64,000 nucleotides of DNA from Prevotella sp. (lineage in GTDB: Bacteria; Bacteroidota; Bacteroidia; Bacteroidales; Bacteroidaceae): contig JAEEQB010000018.1 of the NCBI GenBank assembly GCA_016285075.1, forward strand, positions 1 through 64,000, in the 5' to 3' direction. The number at the start of each line of letters is the position of its first letter. Position 1 is the stretch's first letter. This document shows, in pieces, positions 40,903-48,524 of the stretch. The notes under the pieces are model-generated. The model searched no databases and had not been told where the DNA came from. It saw only the letters and a program-made list of their open reading frames with translations. A program made the position numbers and the translations under genes.

Positions 40903-43356
40903 CTAACAGAACAGCGTTCCTACTTGGTAGACCACGAAGGAGACAATCCATGCCACTGCAGTGGTATAGACAGCAGCAAATGTCGCCCATCGCCACGAGC
41001 CGGTCTCGTGCTTGATGGCTACTATGGTGGCTATGCAGGGGAAGTAGAGCAGTATGAAGAGCAGGTAGCAATAAGACACCAGCGGGGTGATGCCCTCGGC
41101 CTGCATCTGCTGACGCAGACGGGTGTATTTCTCACTGTCATCGCTAAACGACTCATCGTCAGCAAACGAGTCGTCACCGCTATAGAGCACACCGATGGTT
41201 GATGCTACGATCTCCTTGGCTCCGACACCGGCTATAAGGCTCACGTCTAGTTTCCAGTTGAAGCCCTGCGGACTGAACACCGGCTCTATGGTCTTGCCCA
41301 TCCGGCCTATGTACGACTGCTCTTGCTGCTCCTGCTGTGACAGGTTTTCGTCATGGGGGAAATATCCCAAGGCCCAGACAATGATGCTGGCCACCAGAAT
41401 CACACCACCCATCTTCTTCAGGTATTCCTTTCCTTTGTCCCATGTGTGTCGGGCTATGGCTTTCGCTGTGGGCCAACGATATGGGGGCAGCTCCATCACA
41501 AAAGGCGTGTCCTGTCCCTTCACCACAAGCGCCGAGAACACACGGCTCATTGCAACAGCCATGATGATACCCACGGCATAGAGCGACAGCATGACCCACG
41601 AGCGGTATTGCAGGGTGAAGAACGTGCCAGCTATCATGATATAGATTGGCAGGCGAGCCGAACACGACATGAAAGGCAGGATCATCATCGTGACAATCCG
41701 CGAGCGACGGCTCTCAATGGTACGGGTGGCCATCACGGCGGGCACGTTGCAACCGAACCCCATGATGAGAGGGATGAACGACTTGCCGTGCAGCCCCATC
41801 TTGTGCATCAGTTTATCCATGATGAAGGCTGCTCGTGCCATGTAACCGCAGTCCTCCATGAACGAGATGAAGAAGTAGAGAATGAGTATCTGGGGCAGGA
41901 ACACTATGACGGCTCCCACACCGCCCACCACACCGTCAACCAGCATGGAACGCAGCGGGCCTTCGGGCAGCGATGAGCCTATCCATTCACCCAGCTTGGC
42001 CACACCGGCCTCAATCCAGTCCATAGGGTACTGACCTAAGGAGAAGGTGGTTTGGAACATGACGAAGAGCAGCAGGAAGAAAATAGGGAATCCCCAGTAC
42101 TTGTGCGACAGGATGGCATCTATCAGGTGTGTTGTATGATAAGTGTCCTCCTTCGTGCCCGTCTTGTAACCGGCCTCTGTCAGCGCACCGTTGATGAATC
42201 CGTATTTTGCATCCATGATGGCGGTCTCCGAGTCATCGCCCGTCTCCTCCTTCACTCGCACCGATGCACGGTCGCGGGCTGCTGTCAGGTTCTGGAAGTC
42301 CTTCATGCGCTGTTCGCCAGCCATGTGATTGCCCAAGTAGTCCAACACCTGACTATCATGTTCCAACAGTTTGATACTCAGATATCGGGTGGAGTAATGA
42401 CGGGTAATGTGTTCATCGGCTTTCAGGTATTTCTGTATCTCGCTGATGCCTGCCTCTATCTCATGACCGTAGTTGATGTGGAGGTGGCGCGAGTGCTTGC
42501 TGGCACCCTCATACACCTGGATAACGGCACGGAACAGTTCCTTCACACCCATGCCACTCTTGAACGACGTGGGCACCATAGGCACACCGAAAAGCATGCT
42601 TAGCCGGTCAAGGTCTACACTATCGCCACGCCTTTCAAACTCATCGTACATATTCAGCGCACATACCATCCGCAGGTTCATGTCTACCAGCTGCGTGGTA
42701 AGATAAAGGTTCCGCTCCAGGTTCGAGGCATCCACCACGTTGATCACCACGTCGGGCATCTGTTCTGTCAGATGTTCCCGTACATAGAGCTCCTCGGGTG
42801 AATAGCATGACAGGCTATAGGTGCCGGGCAGGTCGGTCAGTTCAAATTCATAGCCGAAGAACTTGGCGTGAGCCTCTGAGGCATCCACTGTCACTCCCGA
42901 ATAGTTACCCACATGGCCATGGGCACCAGAGGCATAGTTGAACAACGACGTCTTGCCGCAGTTAGGATTACCCACCAAAGCCACCTTAATGTGACGACGC
43001 TGGGAGAGTGCCTCATGATGGAGAGAGGCAGATGAAGCGTGGTGATTGGTAACCGGACGGTTTTCTTCCTTGGTCTCGTCTGAAGGAAGAATGGAGGCAA
43101 CAGACGAAGCGTTCTTCACACTTGTCTCATCGTTCTGCGCAACAATCTCTATCATTTCCGCCTCGTCGTGACGTAACGACACCTCATAGCCCATGAGTTT
43201 GTATTTCACAGGATCCTGCAGCGGAGCGTTGAGCAGCACCTCCACCGTCTTGCCCTTGATAAAACCCATCTCTATGATACGTTTGCGGAAGCCGCCGTGA
43301 CCCAGCACTTTCACAATAACACCGCTTTCACCTGTCTTCAGTTCCGATAATTTCAT
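40903..43356 (-). CDS. feoB: ferrous iron transporter, FeoA-FeoB fusion
   Basis: 817 aa. Residues 1-~75 are a FeoA SH3-like domain (MKLSELKTGESGVIVKVLG). A linker of ~50 residues leads to the FeoB G domain, with G1 GNPNCGKTSLFN, G3 DLPGTYSL and G4 as NMYDE instead of NKxD. After a helical domain come the membrane segments with the two gate regions (DCGYMARAAFIMDKLMHKMG; PCIATIVAIKHETGSWRWA). The protein takes up Fe2+ across the inner membrane, driven or regulated by nucleotide binding. FeoA-FeoB fusions are common in Bacteroidetes. The small Cys-rich partner follows. Confidence 0.95.
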   Translation of the reverse strand: MKLSELKTGESGVIVKVLGHGGFRKRIIEMGFIKGKTVEVLLNAPLQDPVKYKLMGYEVSLRHDEAEMIEIVAQNDETSVKNASSVASILPSDETKEENRPVTNHHASSASLHHEALSQRRHIKVALVGNPNCGKTSLFNYASGAHGHVGNYSGVTVDASEAHAKFFGYEFELTDLPGTYSLSCYSPEELYVREHLTEQMPDVVINVVDASNLERNLYLTTQLVDMNLRMVCALNMYDEFERRGDSVDLDRLSMLFGVPMVPTSFKSGMGVKELFRAVIQVYEGASKHSRHLHINYGHEIEAGISEIQKYLKADEHITRHYSTRYLSIKLLEHDSQVLDYLGNHMAGEQRMKDFQNLTAARDRASVRVKEETGDDSETAIMDAKYGFINGALTEAGYKTGTKEDTYHTTHLIDAILSHKYWGFPIFFLLLFVMFQTTFSLGQYPMDWIEAGVAKLGEWIGSSLPEGPLRSMLVDGVVGGVGAVIVFLPQILILYFFISFMEDCGYMARAAFIMDKLMHKMGLHGKSFIPLIMGFGCNVPAVMATRTIESRRSRIVTMMILPFMSCSARLPIYIMIAGTFFTLQYRSWVMLSLYAVGIIMAVAMSRVFSALVVKGQDTPFVMELPPYRWPTAKAIARHTWDKGKEYLKKMGGVILVASIIVWALGYFPHDENLSQQEQQEQSYIGRMGKTIEPVFSPQGFNWKLDVSLIAGVGAKEIVASTIGVLYSGDDSFADDESFSDDSEKYTRLRQQMQAEGITPLVSYCYLLFILLYFPCIATIVAIKHETGSWRWATFAAVYTTAVAWIVSFVVYQVGTLFC

Positions 43357-43379
43357 ATTGCCTTCACGCTAAACCTCGG

Positions 43380-43387
43380 CAAAGTTA
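43380..43387 (-). promoter_or_regulatory. -7 box of the feo unit
   Basis: Minus-strand TAACTTTG, 24 bases upstream of the feoAB start. No clean -33 box. I see no Fur site that I would defend. Confidence 0.5.
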
Positions 43388-43407
43388 GTATTTTTTTCCC
43401 GATTTTC

Positions 43408-43438
43408 TTTGTTTTTTCCAACGAAATTACTAACTTTG
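43408..43438 (+). promoter_or_regulatory. promoter of the DUF2264 gene
   Basis: TTTG at 43408-43411 and TAACTTTG at 43431-43438, spacing 19. Divergent from the feo promoter; the ATG follows at 43460. Confidence 0.75.
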
Positions 43439-43459
43439 TGGTCAAAATACCTAAAAAAG

Positions 43460-44734
43460 ATGAAACGAACCATTTTACTACTGGCCACAATGATGGCTTT
43501 GATGATGTCTTCTGCCACTATGGCAAAGAAGGTGAAGAGTGTACAACAGACCGATCGTGAATACTGGTGCTCATTAGCCTACAGGATGGCACAGCCCGTC
43601 TTAGAGAACATGGCCAAGGGTGAGCTGCAGAAGAACATGCAGACGGAGTTCTCGCCCTCGTTCGACAACCGCAACCGCAAGGTGGTCTATATGGAGACCT
43701 TCGGACGACTCATGGCTGGCGTTGCCCCATGGCTCACGCTGCCCGATGATGATACTACCGAGGGCCAACAGCGCCGACAGCTCAGAGAGTGGGCCCTGCA
43801 GTCCTATAAGAATTCTGTTGACCCCGACTCACCTGATTATCTGTGCTGGGGAGTAGCCGGACAGAATCTCGTTGATGCAGCATACATCGCCGAATCGTTC
43901 CTCCGTGCCTATGACCAGTTGTGGGTGCCCCTCGACGAGGTGACGAAGCAGCGCTACATCAAGGAGTTCCAGAAGCTGCGCCGCATAGATCCGCCCTACA
44001 CCAACTGGCTTCTTTTCTCCTCAGTCATTGAGGGCTTCATTGCCAAAGCTGCCGGACAGAGGGAGTACGACGAATACCGCGTCAACTCCGCCTGCCGCAA
44101 GATGGAAGAGTGGTATGTAGGTGACGGATGGTTCTCTGACGGACCGGAGTTTGCTTTCAACTACTACAGCAGCTTTGTGTTCCATCCCATGTATCTTGAG
44201 ACTCTTCAGGCCATGATCGATGCCAAGGTCAACAGTCGTCTGGACTATCAAAAGTACTATGACCGGGAGTTGCGTCGTACACAGAAGTTCTCCATCATTC
44301 TCGAACGGTTCATCTCGCCCGAAGGTACTTTTCCCGTCTTCGGCCGAAGCATACCTTACCGCATGGCCTGCCTTCAGCCCTTGGCGCTCATGGCCTGGTA
44401 CGAGAAACTGCCACAAGACCTTACCAATGGACAGGTGCGCAATGCCCTCACTTCCGTCTTGCACCGCATGTTCGACAAGCAGCAGAACTTTAATGCCGGA
44501 GGCTATCTCACCATCGGCTTCTGCGGCTCACAACCCGAGACTGCCGACTGGTACACCAACAACGGCTCGCTCTACATGACAACCCTCTGCTTCATGCCCC
44601 TCGGTCTGCCTTCTACCCATCCCTTCTGGGCAGATGCTCCAGAGCCCTGCACCCAGGCCAAGGCATGGAACGGCATGCCCTTCCCCAAGGATCATGACTG
44701 GAAGGACGAAATCCGTACTCGCGACAAGTGGTAA
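43460..44734 (+). CDS. secreted DUF2264-family protein
   Basis: 424 aa from the ATG at 43460; an upstream TTG/ATG would include the promoter. A signal peptide ends in MMSSATMA. The rest is a helical alpha/alpha-barrel-like fold typical of DUF2264: REYWCSLAYRMAQPVLENMA, METFGRLMAGVAPWLTLPDD, NWLLFSSVIEGFI, DGWFSDGPEFAFNYYSSFVF, HPMYLETL and GRSIPYRMACLQPLALMAWY. The family is found in polysaccharide-use loci and is suspected to act on uronic-acid-containing glycans. No other glycan genes adjoin here. Function not established. Confidence 0.88.
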   Translation: MKRTILLLATMMALMMSSATMAKKVKSVQQTDREYWCSLAYRMAQPVLENMAKGELQKNMQTEFSPSFDNRNRKVVYMETFGRLMAGVAPWLTLPDDDTTEGQQRRQLREWALQSYKNSVDPDSPDYLCWGVAGQNLVDAAYIAESFLRAYDQLWVPLDEVTKQRYIKEFQKLRRIDPPYTNWLLFSSVIEGFIAKAAGQREYDEYRVNSACRKMEEWYVGDGWFSDGPEFAFNYYSSFVFHPMYLETLQAMIDAKVNSRLDYQKYYDRELRRTQKFSIILERFISPEGTFPVFGRSIPYRMACLQPLALMAWYEKLPQDLTNGQVRNALTSVLHRMFDKQQNFNAGGYLTIGFCGSQPETADWYTNNGSLYMTTLCFMPLGLPSTHPFWADAPEPCTQAKAWNGMPFPKDHDWKDEIRTRDKW

Positions 44735-44758
44735 CACTATAAGAAGCCCAAAAAGCAA

Positions 44759-44828
44759 CTCGAGGTTTACTGACGGTAAACCTCGAGTTTAGTGGCGGTA
44801 AAACCTGAGTTTAGTGGCGGTAAAACCT
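44759..44828. repeat. 22-base-pitch hairpin array between convergent genes
   Basis: CTCGAGGTTTAC-TGACG-GTAAACCTCGAG (44759-44787) is a perfect 12-bp hairpin. It is followed by two identical 22-base units (44785-44806 and 44807-44828) starting GAGTTTAGTGG and ending CGGTAAAACCT. GGTAAA occurs at 44775, 44797 and 44819, exactly 22 apart. It covers nearly the whole gap between two convergent genes and may also serve as a two-way terminator. Confidence 0.85.
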
Positions 44829-45216
44829 ACTTGTTCTTCTGATAGTACTCCAGACCCTTTTGAACGTTCTGGATCATGGCTTCGCTGGTGAAGGTAGCTC
44901 CTGTAACACCATCCACCTGTTTCTTGGCAGCCTCTTTTACGGTAAGACCGTCCCAAGCATTCAGGATGGCTTTCTTGACTTTGGCCACATATTTGGGAGT
45001 CTCGTTGCTCTTGAGCAACTCCACCTTCTCCACCTTGTTCTTCTTAATGTAGATCTTGAGGGGAACGGGACCGGCATAGCCCTCGATACTCTTGCAGATG
45101 GTGGTAGTATTGACCACGGTCCTACCGTCTTCCTTGGTGATAACACCATCGCTATCCTTCTTGCCTGCACTCATCAGAAAAAGTGCCGCCGCAACTAATA
45201 CAAAATACTTTTTCAT
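44827..45216 (-). CDS. exported FMN-binding domain protein (NqrC/RnfG-type flavinylation domain)
   Basis: 129 aa. A signal peptide (MKKYFVLVAAALFLMSAG) precedes one FMN-bind domain ending in DGVTGATFTSEAMIQNV. The D-G-x-T-G-A-T-x-[T/S] motif is where ApbE attaches FMN through a Thr in NqrC, RnfG and related extracytosolic electron carriers. The protein is a single domain without the rest of an Nqr/Rnf complex, so it may be a periplasmic flavin shuttle. It starts 31 bases after the metallophosphoesterase gene and is probably cotranscribed with it. Confidence 0.88.
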   Translation of the reverse strand: MKKYFVLVAAALFLMSAGKKDSDGVITKEDGRTVVNTTTICKSIEGYAGPVPLKIYIKKNKVEKVELLKSNETPKYVAKVKKAILNAWDGLTVKEAAKKQVDGVTGATFTSEAMIQNVQKGLEYYQKNK

Positions 45217-45247
45217 ACCTTCTTGTTCTCTATACCTTATTAATATG

Positions 45248-46369
45248 TTACTTTTCTGTTCTTATCGTTGCCACAATATATTCGGACTGAGTGCCGATGC
45301 GGAACTTGCCACCCCAGATGCCCATTCCTGATGACACATAGTAGTGTGTATCGCCTTTCTGATAACTGCCCCAGGAACATTCATAAAGCGCATCGGTGAT
45401 CCAGGAGATGGGCCACACCTGACCTCGATGTGTGTGTCCACTCAATTGGAAATCGATGTGGGCCTGCTCGGCGTGCTCCAAATGATAGGGCTGATGATCG
45501 AGAAGAATAGTGTAAGACTCCAACTGTCCACTCGGCAAGAGTGCCGAAGCTTCTGCCGCAAGCTGCCTGACGCTTTTCCGCCGGTAATTGGTGCGGTCGT
45601 CGCGACCTATGAGGGTGATGCAGGAGTCTATCATCGTAGCCTCATCGCTCAGCAGGCGTATGTTGGCATCGCGGTAGAACTGCCGTGCCTCGGGTGTTCC
45701 GCTGTAATATTCATGATTGCCCAGACAGGCATAGACAGGGCAGTTAAGACGACGGAATTCCGCAGCCATGTCCTCCTCAATGAGCGGCCTGACGCTCTTG
45801 TCAATAATATCACCTGCAATGACGATGAAATCGGGCTTTTCTGCTTGTATCAGGTCAATCCATCGGGATAACTCAGCCCTGCGGTTATGATAGCCTAAGT
45901 GCAGGTCGCTCAACATCACTACCCGATAGTCGTGCGACAAGGACTTGTGTGTGGTGAGTTGCAGTTCCACACGCTTCTTGTCCTTATAATGAATGTTGCC
46001 ATAGAGAAAGATGCCAAAGACGAGCACAACGATTCCAGCCGTAGTAACACCATTGTGGAAGAGAAGGGACTTAGGCACCAGATGGAAGAGCCGTCCCAAA
46101 TCGAGCACCAGGAATAGCATGGTGAGGTAGAGCATGATGAACAGGGTGGAATTGCCTATCTCATAAGTCGTCGTTGCCAGCCACATGGGCATACGGTCGT
46201 GGGTACTCGAGAAGTTGACAAACATCAGCAAAAAAGCACCGATGCCCAAGACGAGCACCAGCAACTTCCATGGGAATGTCCAAGGCAGGAGCACCCACAC
46301 GTGCCAGCTAATGTAGATAATGCCCAGCAAGGGCAGTAGCGTAAAGATTAGCATCCACATATTTTTCAT
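45248..46369 (-). CDS. membrane-bound metallophosphoesterase
   Basis: 373 aa. Four hydrophobic segments lie in the first ~130 residues (TLLPLLGIIYISWHVWVLL, LLVLVLGIGAFLLMFV, LFIMLYLTMLFLVL, VTTAGIVVLVFGIFLYG). The calcineurin-like domain has every metal motif: SDLHLGYHN, AGDIID, GNHEYY and SGHTHRGQ. The layout matches YkuE/YaeI-type phosphoesterases, some of which cleave the UDP-sugar or phospholipid head groups; the substrate here is unknown. First of two genes with the FMN-binding protein. Confidence 0.88.
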   Translation of the reverse strand: MKNMWMLIFTLLPLLGIIYISWHVWVLLPWTFPWKLLVLVLGIGAFLLMFVNFSSTHDRMPMWLATTTYEIGNSTLFIMLYLTMLFLVLDLGRLFHLVPKSLLFHNGVTTAGIVVLVFGIFLYGNIHYKDKKRVELQLTTHKSLSHDYRVVMLSDLHLGYHNRRAELSRWIDLIQAEKPDFIVIAGDIIDKSVRPLIEEDMAAEFRRLNCPVYACLGNHEYYSGTPEARQFYRDANIRLLSDEATMIDSCITLIGRDDRTNYRRKSVRQLAAEASALLPSGQLESYTILLDHQPYHLEHAEQAHIDFQLSGHTHRGQVWPISWITDALYECSWGSYQKGDTHYYVSSGMGIWGGKFRIGTQSEYIVATIRTEK

Positions 46370-46398
46370 GCTTTGACGGACTCATGTGAATCGGACTG

Positions 46399-46429
46399 CA
46401 AAGGTAATGTTTTTTTTCGGCAATGCAAC
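46399..46429 (-). promoter_or_regulatory. promoter of the metallophosphoesterase unit
   Basis: Minus-strand TACCTTTG at 46399-46406 and GTTG at 46426-46429, spacing 19. Confidence 0.6.
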
Positions 46430-46528
46430 AAGTGAACTCTCTGTTTTTATAAATCTTTTGTATCCTTTCCGAAAATAGGGGATAAAGTGGGGAAAACTAT
46501 TAAAAAAGATTAATAGAAATGTATTTTG

Positions 46529-46558
46529 GTGGAGAATTGTGGGGGAATGTGGAGGAAA
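46529..46558 (+). promoter_or_regulatory. three 10-base repeats, probable MraZ operator
   Basis: GTGGAGAATT, GTGGGGGAAT and GTGGAGGAAA follow each other without gap, so GTGG recurs every 10 bases. In E. coli and Mycoplasma, MraZ represses its own operon by binding tandem TGGG/GTGG-type repeats with the same one-turn pitch. The array ends 5 bases before the -7 box and covers the -33 region, so bound MraZ would block the promoter. One more GTGGGG lies at 46487. Confidence 0.75.
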
Positions 46559-46563
46559 ATGCA

Positions 46564-46571
46564 TAACTTTG
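46564..46571 (+). promoter_or_regulatory. -7 box of the dcw cluster promoter
   Basis: TAACTTTG, 29 bases before the mraZ ATG. The -33 region is taken up by the GTGG repeats and has no TTTG at the usual place, so this promoter may be intrinsically weak or need help. Confidence 0.65.
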
Positions 46572-46600
46572 CCCCGAAATAGCTTCAATAACATACACGC

Positions 46601-47050
46601 ATGAGATTCTTAGGCAACATAGAAGCAAAGTTGGACATGAAGGGACGTGTGTTTCTTCCTTCCGTCTTCCGCAAGGTGTTACAGGCATCGGGCGAGGAGA
46701 AGCTTGTGCTTCGCAAGGATGTTCACCAGTCCTGTCTGGTGCTTTACCCAGAATCCGTGTGGAACGAACGGATGGATGCGCTGCGTCAGCAGCTAAACAT
46801 CTGGAACAAAGAACACCAGCAGCTTTTGAGAAAGATGAACTCGGAAGTGGAGGAAGCCAGCCTTGATGGCAACGGGCGCCTGCTCATATCCAAACGGCTG
46901 CTGGAAAAAGCCAACATCACACAAGCCATCCGTTTCATCGGCATGGACAACGTCATTGAGATATGGTCACCCGACCTGCTTGATCAGACGCTGGAGAGTG
47001 ATGAGGACTTCGGGACAGAATTGGAGAAGATCCTGACGATCAGGTTCTAA
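46601..47050 (+). CDS. mraZ: MraZ, transcriptional regulator of the dcw cluster
   Basis: 149 aa with two AbrB/SpoVT-like halves, each with the D-x-x-x-R loop: LDMKGRVFLPSVFRKVL (residues ~8-24) and LDGNGRLLISKRLLEKANI (~85-103). MraZ forms a ring-shaped oligomer that binds short tandem repeats upstream of its own gene. Such repeats are visible just ahead at 46529-46558. First gene of the division and cell-wall cluster; rsmH follows 10 bases on. Confidence 0.95.
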   Translation: MRFLGNIEAKLDMKGRVFLPSVFRKVLQASGEEKLVLRKDVHQSCLVLYPESVWNERMDALRQQLNIWNKEHQQLLRKMNSEVEEASLDGNGRLLISKRLLEKANITQAIRFIGMDNVIEIWSPDLLDQTLESDEDFGTELEKILTIRF

Positions 47051-47059
47051 GAAAAGGAT

Positions 47060-47980
47060 ATGATTATCACGGCTGAGGCATATCATGTGCCGGTGCTCTT
47101 AGAAGAGAGTATCAGCGGGTTGGCCATCCAACCTGGCGGCACTTACGTGGACGTCACCTTTGGCGGGGGCGGACACAGCCGTGAGATACTACAACGGCTG
47201 GGTGCCGGGGGGCACCTCTACAGCTTTGACCAGGATGCAGATGCCGAGAAAAACATCATGGATGATGACAGGTTTACCTTCGTGCGCAGCAACTTCCGAT
47301 ATGTGAAGCAATGGATGCGCTACTATGGTGTGGAACGGGTGGATGGCCTGCTGGCCGACTTGGGAGTGTCCAGTCACCATCTGGACGATGCCACGCGAGG
47401 GTTCTCCTTCCGTTTCGAGGATGCGGCACTGGACATGCGAATGAATAAACGGGCTGGGAAGACCGCCGCTGATGTGGTGAACAACTACTCCGAACAGCAG
47501 TTGGCCGACATACTATACCTGTACGGAGAACTGAAGCAGGCGCGGAAAATAGCCGGTTCCATCGTAAAAGCCCGTTCCGAGAATCCCATTCTGACAGCCA
47601 GCGACCTGATGAAGGCGGCTTTTTCCACCGCACAACTATCGCCGGCAATGAAGAAAGACATGGCCCGCCTTTTCCAGGCTCTTCGCATAGAGGTGAACCA
47701 TGAGATGGAAGCGCTGAAAGAGATGCTGGACGGTGCCATCAGCGTGTTGGGTGAGGGAGGCCGACTAGTGGTGATAACCTACCATTCGTTGGAAGACCGC
47801 ATTGTAAAGAACGTGATGAAAGCGGGTAATGCTGAAGGTCGCGTGAGCCAAGACTTCTTCGGACGTACGGAGGCTCCCTTGAAAGCATTGTCGGGGAAAG
47901 TGATAACACCGTCGGCAGAAGAGTTGAAACGCAATCCGCGGAGTCGTAGTGCGAAACTGAGAACTGCGGTGAAGTGCTGA
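47060..47980 (+). CDS. rsmH: 16S rRNA m4C1402 methyltransferase
   Basis: 306 aa. N-terminal AYHVPVLLEESISGL and the SAM-binding loop YVDVTFGGGGHSREIL are diagnostic. They are followed by ADLGVSSHHLDDATRGFSF, MRMNKRAGKTAADVVN, FQALRIEVNHE and ITYHSLEDRIVK. RsmH methylates N4 of C1402 in the ribosomal P site. Its place after mraZ is near-universal. The stop lies 15 bases before the ftsL start. Confidence 0.96.
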   Translation: MIITAEAYHVPVLLEESISGLAIQPGGTYVDVTFGGGGHSREILQRLGAGGHLYSFDQDADAEKNIMDDDRFTFVRSNFRYVKQWMRYYGVERVDGLLADLGVSSHHLDDATRGFSFRFEDAALDMRMNKRAGKTAADVVNNYSEQQLADILYLYGELKQARKIAGSIVKARSENPILTASDLMKAAFSTAQLSPAMKKDMARLFQALRIEVNHEMEALKEMLDGAISVLGEGGRLVVITYHSLEDRIVKNVMKAGNAEGRVSQDFFGRTEAPLKALSGKVITPSAEELKRNPRSRSAKLRTAVKC

Positions 47981-47994
47981 ATGATAAGTACACA

Positions 47995-48468
47995 ATGGCA
48001 GAGAACGATATATATAATAAGGTAGAAGAAGCACCGGAGCCGAACGAAGAGAGTCTGAAGGACGAACTGAAGGCTACGGAGAAGAAGGCACTTGCCAAAT
48101 TTAAGGAGCTGAAGGAAAACGTGAAGGAGGAAGACTCCACACCCGCAGGAACCCTGACGCTGAAGAAAATCCTGGGCGGTGACTTGTTAGGTGCAGAAAT
48201 GATGAGAAAGCAGGTGGGCCTCTTCGTGCTCATCGTGGTTTTCGTCATTGCCTACGTAGGGTTCCGCTACCAATGCCAGCAGGACCTTATCAGAATAGAT
48301 GAGAAGGAGTCGGAACTGAAGGATGCCAAGTACAAGGCTCTCAGCAGCCAAAGCACGCTGACTGAGCGTTGCCGCGAGAGTCAGGTGCTTGAGGCATTGA
48401 AACAGCAGAAAGACTCTACGCTGAAAATCAGCGATCAGCCTCCCTATATAATAAAGGTAGAGGAATGA
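47995..48468 (+). CDS. ftsL: FtsL-like division protein
   Basis: 157 aa from the ATG at 47995 (a GTG at 47974 overlaps the rsmH end). An acidic/Lys-rich cytoplasmic part of ~75 residues, longer than in E. coli, precedes one membrane segment at about 77-95 (VGLFVLIVVFVIAYVGF). A short periplasmic coiled coil follows (DEKESELKDAKYKALSSQST) and ends in YIIKVEE. FtsL with FtsB/FtsQ activates the FtsWI synthase. Sequence similarity to FtsL is low as usual; the call rests on topology and position between rsmH and ftsI. Confidence 0.85.
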   Translation: MAENDIYNKVEEAPEPNEESLKDELKATEKKALAKFKELKENVKEEDSTPAGTLTLKKILGGDLLGAEMMRKQVGLFVLIVVFVIAYVGFRYQCQQDLIRIDEKESELKDAKYKALSSQSTLTERCRESQVLEALKQQKDSTLKISDQPPYIIKVEE

Positions 48469-48524
48469 GGAGCCTAAGTGGTTTATATTAATACAATGAG
48501 TAACGACATATTAGTAATTAGGAA

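Noticed and set aside
40654..43387. Fur box or other iron-responsive operator near feoAB
   Set aside because: Nothing matches a Fur consensus well enough to report.
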